Origin: Strix aluco
Lineage: Eukaryota; Chordata; Aves; Strigiformes; Strigidae
Direction of reading: 5' to 3'
Assembly: GCF_031877795.1 (NCBI RefSeq)
Contig: NC_133940.1
Span: 9,859,985-9,923,984 of the forward strand
DNA length: 64,000 nucleotides
In this document: positions 58,801 to 64,000 of the stretch, in pieces
Position numbering within the stretch: the stretch's first letter is position 1
How the letters are laid out: each line of letters begins with the position of its first letter
Translations under genes and position numbers: made by a program
The notes under the pieces: generated by a model
Seen by the model: only the letters and a program-made list of their open reading frames with translations
What the model was told of the DNA's origin: nothing
Databases searched by the model: none

Positions 58801-61800
58801 CTTTGAATTTGAACCCCCTGAGAGAGATCTTTGCCATGCTGGTGCAATGGTAAATCTGACTGGTTTAGCAGAAGAAGTCTTCAGTGGACTTTTTCCATTT
58901 TCATCTGAAGATCGACTGTCTTCCACTGCTTTTCTGTGAGAAGCGGTACTGCTTATCTGGTACTCCTTACTGTCATCATCAGAACAGATATTACTCTTCA
59001 AGCCAGCCAAACTTGAAGAGGCAAGACATCCAATGGAAAGTTTTTCAGAAATGTATGATGTGTTGGCCTGTGGATTGCCCTGGTTACCCTTCGAAAGAGA
59101 AACGGTTTCTGCTTTAAAACATACTTCCAATTTACTGGGAGGTAGCATGCAACCTGCTTCTGAGACAGATGCAGCAGTGTCTATTTTTTTTCCTACATTG
59201 CCTTTGGATGACTGAAATTCGATTATTTCACAAGTTTCTTTGTCATGTCTTGTTACTGAACTGTTTTCAGGCTTCAGAACTGTCACTGTCTTGATGTCAG
59301 AAGATGACTCTGAATCAGCTACCGCAACTTGTGAAGGGCTTGGTGCAACATCGGAGACAGTGTGGCTGGAATGATTCTCAATAGTACCTAAGCAGGCTTC
59401 TACTTTGCCAATCAACAGTGGATCCCCCTTTCCCTGGTCATTGATCTTTGGGTCCACAGAATTTACTGAGGACATTTGTGCAACATCTGCCAATATATCT
59501 ATGCCCTCTGTTTCCGCACCATTGCTAACCAAGTCAGCTGCTAGTACGTCTGGAAACACAACAGCTTCTCCTTCAATTTGTTGCAATTCTGGAAGTGCAG
59601 ATACTTCAGTATTGGTATTTTGCTGATGTAATTTCAATTCATCAGCAGACTCATCTGAACAGTATGACACTTTTGCACTGTGGTGTTCCTCCAGGTTCAC
59701 TGGAGAAGGCTCAGGTCGCAGAAGGGGTGCAGCTCCTTTGTAGTGATGGTCCATGTCTGGAAGGCATGCGTCCTCTTGCAGCAGAGCACAAGAGTCTTCT
59801 GCCACAAGTGTGCAATCACAAGAGTCACGGGCAGCATCAGTGGGACTTTTTACACCTGGCGTCTCCTTAGAACCATCTCCCTTTGCACAATATCCCACCT
59901 GGGCTGATAATCCTGTATTACACAGAGAGGAACAGTGTGCACTTAAAGGTTACAATTCAAGCCCCATCTGTATCAGTAATTCATTCCAGACAGTGCAGTC
60001 ATTTAGCGTGAGTTCCCCATGTCTGGGCACTGTTGTCTGATAAATAAGGCTGTTAAAATCGTATTTAGAAATGGGCTGTCCGAGTGAGGAGACTAACAAA
60101 GTTTTTAGTTTGAACATACCTAATCCCAGGAATGACTGAAAGTTGTTGTCTGCTTAAGGTGTACCAGATCAGTTGCTGTTTAGTTCTTTTCTGTGCATAC
60201 CCCCAGTTGTAAGACTACTAGCCAGATTTCTCTAGACATTTCCTCATCACATGTATGCCTAGAAAGGCTGTCTAGAATGATCTGGAGGATTTTCAGTATT
60301 TAAGCGACTATCTCAGCACCAGGTAGCTCTGCCTCCTGCAGCTCCAGCAGGATAGCTTAGATGTGTCTGCACACACAGTAACTCTGATGTATGACAGGAT
60401 CAGGTCCTGAGTCTGCCCTGACAACAAAGTGCCAACATTCCCACTACACTATAGCATTACCAGCAGCCAGTGCATTTGTACTGCAGTGCTAAAGAGAAAA
60501 GTCTTCAGTGCTGTTTTGGAGAAATTTCACCTGTTTTTACAATTACAATTATGTTACCACTGGTAATTATCTATTATTTAGATGATAAGGGGGGAGGTGG
60601 CAAAGGAAGATCTAGCAAACACAAGCCAATTACAGTCCCCTTACACACATAACAGATAAAATGCCGAGGTTAAGGTTCTTCTGAGTTTCAAGGAACTTGG
60701 ATCCCGAGACAATGAGATCTAGCCAACGCTGTAGCACAGGTACTTCTGAACATGGTACTTTCACCTCATGTATTTTTTAATACTGCCCTCAAAGTTCACC
60801 ACTACAGCACCACTACGTTGAGTGGAGTACCTGACTTTTTCCATCATAACACTTTAGCTGCCAGGATTGAGTTTATGACATAAAACCAAAAGATGCCTAG
60901 TTTGAAAGGACTTACAATTCAAATAGGTCCTGTCAGCCTTATGTAGAAAAGTTCAAGTACCCAAAGTAGCAATACATAAGTCTTCATTACCTTCCCAATC
61001 ACTTTTATGCTGGTCATTCTCAAGTAATTCCACTGAATTTCCCTTCTCTTCTGGAGGTGCAGGAAGACATGCTTCATTTTCCAGCTGTTCCACCTAATGA
61101 GGTGCAGCAAGAAAGATCTTTTATTTAAAGAATAATGCACAAAAATTGTATTTTATACACATGGATGTTTATGAATACTCAAATCACAGTCACAAACCCC
61201 CTATACTGTAATTTACCAACACTGTGGGTAATGTACTATTCCAGTTAAGAACCTAGAAATCATTTATGTTTAAAATGTCAAAGGTAGCCCATTGATCTCT
61301 CTTGAATCTGAAACATTCTGGGATTGACATATTCTGAGTGAATGAGTATGTTTTTAAAACATCACCCAAGCTACCTGGTGGCACAGAACAGACCAAGCCA
61401 GAGACATTATCATCACTTCTGGTATCTCTGGTTGACATTCCACAATTAGCTCTTCTCCTTCAGCACTGTAGTTGTATCAGTTGCAGCACAAAGAATATCC
61501 AGCAAAGATACTGTAGTGCCCAAGTTTCCAAGAAAACCTCACTCTGTACTACATTCATCCTGAATTTCTCCATCCCCAACCCCCTCTTCAGGGCAGAGCA
61601 CTTCTAACTCCAGGATAGATTTTCACGCATAACTCTGATGGAGAGGGGAACACACAGTAGAGAAGTGTTACTCCTTAGTTCTGTCACACTCCAGCTAAAC
61701 CTTTCCTATCTGGTGAACTTCATCTTCACAATGTGTTTCCTAGAAGCCAGAATGAGAAGCATCTCATCCTAATTTCCCACATGCAGAGCCACATTCCTTC

Positions 61801-62408
61801 CCAAAGTCCTTCAGTCTTTCCTTTGATATACAAAGAATTAACTTAAAGCTAATCTGAAATTGTTTGTAGAAATATACTTAGGCTTCTTCAACTGAAAACT
61901 AGCTTTTCAAACAACAGGAATGTTTTTACAAATGAAGTGTAACCCACAACTTTTTTGGCTAAATAATAAAAAACAAAAGTTGCACTTTTCTTCAGCTCCC
62001 ATGATATAGAAGTTTTCTGAGGTTTTTTTGGTTGGTTTGTGGAAAATAGGTGGTTTCTCTTCTTCCAATGGAAGAACAAAAAAAGTAAAGGCATGTGGAT
62101 AGGAAAGAAAAAAGAAATTTAAATATTTAAAATAACAATTAAAAATTCACATCCATTTCCTTCTACACAGTGATTCTTTTGCAGAAAACACTTACCTGGG
62201 GGGGTTGCTGATTCTTGTTGGTAAAGCCTTTCTGTTTCCGGGGGTTTATGGCAATCCTGTGCCTGGCTGCTGAGGTGTCCAGGCAGCCAAGGGGACTGGC
62301 AGGGATGGTGAAGTCGACGGGAAGGGAGCTGCTGCCTCGTGAGCTGGAGGCCCCCAGAGTGGCAGAGGATGAAGGACTGATGGGCCTGGAGGAAGCTCCA
62401 GAAGGTAT
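52706..62408 (-). CDS. KIAA1210: KIAA1210 homologue (CRACD family), 3' six coding exons, 5' end outside window
   Basis: Member of the KIAA1210/CRACD (KIAA1211)/CRACDL family. CRACD is known to bind and inhibit actin capping protein; mammalian KIAA1210 is described as an acrosome-associated, testis-enriched protein. Exons in transcript order: 62408-62196, 61093-60991, 59912-58314, 57515-57403, 56711-56606, 52878-52706. All introns are GT-AG and the phases join to give 768 C-terminal residues. Family marks: LPVDFTIPASPLGCLDTSAA with RHRIAINPRKQK in the first exon (DUF4592-type region); VRFTIAPAWQRSLSGG and FENPFGVRLRRTSSLLKYQ in the large exon; EPAWVSMAKLKQKGFQDHPL; and the terminus EPPWLSLAKKKAKAW. 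The central part is Ser/Glu-rich and probably disordered. Human KIAA1210 is about 1,700 residues, so the N-terminal exons must lie right of 64000. The gene is convergent with LONRF3, as on human Xq24. CRACD itself is excluded mainly by this neighbourhood and the C-terminus; the paralogue call is less certain than the family call. Confidence 0.88.
53190..53345 (-). mobile_element. Ancient CR1-like LINE fragment
   Basis: Contains ATTTCCATGACAGTGCGCAG followed by CAAGGAGTTCCACAGGCTTA, typical of the 3' region of old sauropsid CR1 families. It is strongly diverged, so borders and subfamily are uncertain. Confidence 0.5.
55930..56330 (-). mobile_element. Diverged CR1 LINE 3' fragment
   Basis: The succession of segments parallels the CR1 element at 40.9-41.3 kb in the same orientation: an AGAATCACAG start; a TATTTCCTAAAGTCTAAGCTAA region corresponding to the TTTTTCCTAATATCCAACCT part; a cluster of TCTCCCCTAGTACATTTTAA type; then CTCTAGACTAAACAACTCCA. 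Divergence is high, so it is older than the 40.9-kb copy. Confidence 0.7.
56606..56711 (-). CDS. KIAA1210: KIAA1210 homologue, penultimate exon
   Basis: 35 codons plus one base, acceptor ctccatttgtag|CAAGG, donor GCAGCAG|gtattc. Encodes QGICTSENILKKNMPSSLSS and QDKKTQMSTSMSAAA, a polar Ser/Lys linker. Support comes from phase continuity on both sides and the CRACD-like QDKKTQM segment. Confidence 0.78.
57403..57515 (-). CDS. KIAA1210: KIAA1210 homologue, EPAW-motif exon
   Basis: 113 bases, acceptor ctgcttcctcag|AACC, donor GAGGAG|gtaaag. The split Glu plus 37 codons read EPAWVSMAKLKQKGFQDHPL and then AKEHKAEDKALTKVDQEE, a block conserved across KIAA1210, CRACD and CRACDL. The frame joins the large exon exactly (phase 1). 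Confidence 0.88.
58314..59912 (-). CDS. KIAA1210: KIAA1210 homologue, large central exon
   Basis: 1599 bases (two bases, 532 codons, one base). Acceptor gtgtaatacag|GATTATC, donor CTTCAG|gtattt. The first two thirds are low-conservation, Ser/Glu/Asp/Val-rich and probably disordered. Family motifs cluster in the last third: KPVRFTIAPAWQRSLSGGSN, SSPTSPIRPELFEAMPKEHT, MEWADHEAQNFENPFGVRLR, RTSSLLKYQNE. An open frame continues past the donor to 58219, but the following exon joins in phase at the donor, so the extra residues are intronic. The GTG at 59898 is not a start. Confidence 0.9.
60991..61093 (-). CDS. KIAA1210: KIAA1210 homologue, second exon in window
   Basis: 34 codons plus one base, acceptor cacctcattag|GTGG, donor GGGAAG|gtaatg. 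Encodes an acidic segment VEQLENEACLPAPPEEKGNS to QHKSDWE. It enters in phase 0 and leaves in phase 1, and the split codon makes Gly with the next exon. Confidence 0.82.
62196..62408 (-). CDS. KIAA1210: KIAA1210 homologue, first exon in window
   Basis: 71 codons, phase 0 at both ends, from acceptor gttttacag|ATACCT to donor CCCCAG|gtaagt. Encodes a Ser-rich stretch (SRPISPSSSATLGASSSRGS) followed by LPVDFTIPASPLGCLDTSAA and RHRIAINPRKQK. This is the most family-typical block of the N-terminal conserved region shared with CRACD. Confidence 0.88.
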
Positions 62409-64000
62409 CTGTAAAACACAAACATCACTATATATTTTGCTTGGCTTACCCATATGTCTGAAACAATTCCTTTACTAGCTCATTCCATTTCAGAAGCCTG
62501 AAATGGCTGTATTTTTGGACATAAATCCCCACTTTAAAATGCATACCTAATGTCGTCTCTGCATAGAGATTACTCAGTTCTGTGTGTTCAGCTGTATTTT
62601 ACAGAAAAGTGAGAAACATGTGTCTCTCCCTCTCCCACAGTAAGAGCCTCAGCTTGTCCCCTTCCCAGTTCTTATCTGAAAAACCATTTGCAATATATGT
62701 ATGCACCAGCAGGAGACACTGGTGCAGTTTTTATAGCTGCCTTTTCATCCCAATAATGTGACACATTGCAGGAATATGTTATTAAAAAGCCACTAAAGTA
62801 GCATGGATGCTTGCTCCTCATTATGTCTATTTCTAAGAAAGTTACCATAGCTGCTTTGCTCTTTTAACATCCACTCTCCCAGGAAAATTAAATACTTCTC
62901 TCCCAAGGTATCCCAGAACCATCTTCCAAGACAGTGATGTGGATCTCATGCTCACAGCAATGCTGCTCTGGGGAACTAAACAGCAGTAACTTTAGATTAT
63001 GCTATCAACATAGAGGGTTTACAGAAGTGTTTGTAGAGAAACCCCTAAACATGCAGTTTGACTGGTTTTGTTACTGTTTTGAAATGTGGACCAGACTTTC
63101 TGGAACGTTTGCAAAATTTCACAGACATGCCAAACAAGCTTCATTCAGTGTAACACACCTGCTATTTTGGCTTTGGCCATAAAGGTAGGTGAAACACAGC
63201 CATTTAACTCTGCTTGGCATTCAGATTTTAGTTTTATTTAAGCTTAGGATATAACACAGCATTTAACATATGTATGCTGATGAAGTTTTAGAGATAATGA
63301 AAATATCTTCCCATCTGATCTACAAAAATCGTCTAGATGCATTGCTTTGTGTTTAAGATAGCTAAAATTAATTTCCTTATTTTCCATTGAATTTTTTAAG
63401 TTCCTAGATCTGAAATAAACCAGAATGTATTATGACAGATACAGACTCTTTTCATGAAAAATTTACACATTGCAAAAAAGAGAAGAACACAGCTAGTAAA
63501 TAAGCTGATTATTGTTATAATTCTACAAAATTAATGATAAACCTGTAAAGATCATAGAACTTACTAAAATAGTAACATTGTTACTTGTTTCTACATACAA
63601 GTTCTTCTGCATTTCAATTATAAAATTACAGTTGTACTTATTTAATATAAAATCACCCGAAGCTAGTATCTGAGCTACTGCTGCACATAAATGGCAAATT
63701 CCTGACTCCACTGAGGATTCAGGATTTTTTTTTCTCTGAGCACTGACAGTTGGTATCTTCTCTCAAAGACAGTGGAACAGACACAAGATTTCCACATCAG
63801 AGTTTAAGTGTAGGATATATTTGGTGCTTGTTGGTTACTGGGCAGAGGCAGAAGCCTGCACAAGGAGAATGCTGCAGCGAGGAGGCCCATTTCCTAAAGA
63901 GTGTTTGTGCCAAAACACTGTCCTCAGCCCCACAGGCTGAGACCCTGTTTTGCTTTTAATCAGTCCATGCTGAAGATGCCAACAAGGAAGTTAGATTTCC
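62409..64000. other. KIAA1210 homologue upstream intron, no exon seen
   Basis: AT-rich sequence that must be intron of the KIAA1210 homologue, since its 5' exons are missing. I scanned the - strand for splice-bounded open segments joining in phase 0 to the exon ending at 62408 and found none that I could support. Confidence 0.5.

Noticed and set aside
58219-59898. A single-exon 559-codon gene on -
   Set aside because: It opens only on GTG inside an exon that starts at 59912, and runs past a good donor at 58313. Flanking exons join in exact phase, so it is one internal exon of the KIAA1210 homologue.

Overview
The window is nuclear DNA of a bird. Genes are split by GT-AG introns, intergenic space is wide and AT-rich, one CpG island is present, and every interspersed repeat I can recognise is a CR1 LINE, the typical avian retroposon. 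I see no bacterial or viral gene organisation, no CRISPR array and no tRNA or rRNA gene. The species cannot be named from the sequence.

Layout. (1) Positions 1-2.7 kb hold the last intron, last coding exon and 3' UTR of COMMD5 (+ strand, exon 2190-2291). (2) 2.7-9.4 kb is intergenic, with one CR1 3'-end fragment. (3) 9.4-11.3 kb is a CpG island carrying the promoter (CCAAT, CACGTG E-box, TATA), the 5' leader and exon 1 of LONRF3. The gene runs through 12 coding exons to a stop at 25371-25373. All splice phases join and give a 761-residue protein: RING, TPR region, linker, second RING, LON N-terminal domain. (4) 25.4-40.9 kb is LONRF3 3' UTR, then intergenic DNA with one CR1 fragment near 29.7 kb. 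(5) 40.9-43.8 kb is a 5'-truncated, frameshifted, catalytically mutated CR1 on the - strand. (6) 43.8-52.7 kb has no recognisable gene, but contains a few splice-flanked open segments on the - strand (45.3-47.7 kb) that deserve a transcript check. (7) 52.7-62.4 kb on the - strand holds the six 3'-most coding exons of the bird homologue of KIAA1210 (CRACD/KIAA1211 family, actin-capping regulator relatives). Its 5' exons lie beyond the window.

LONRF3 and KIAA1210 are convergent neighbours here, as on human Xq24, which supports both names. COMMD5 upstream of LONRF3 differs from human, where COMMD5 is on 8q24.3. The three genes are functionally separate: a COMMD (Commander-type) protein, a RING ubiquitin ligase and a cytoskeletal regulator family member. 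I see no evidence of a novel multi-gene system. The most unusual points are a perfect 11-bp inverted repeat just upstream of the LONRF3 TATA box, a strong-context upstream ORF in the LONRF3 leader, a tandem splice acceptor at LONRF3 exon 4, a perfect 21-bp hairpin in LONRF3 intron 9, and a repeated EPxW motif near the C-terminus of the KIAA1210 homologue.
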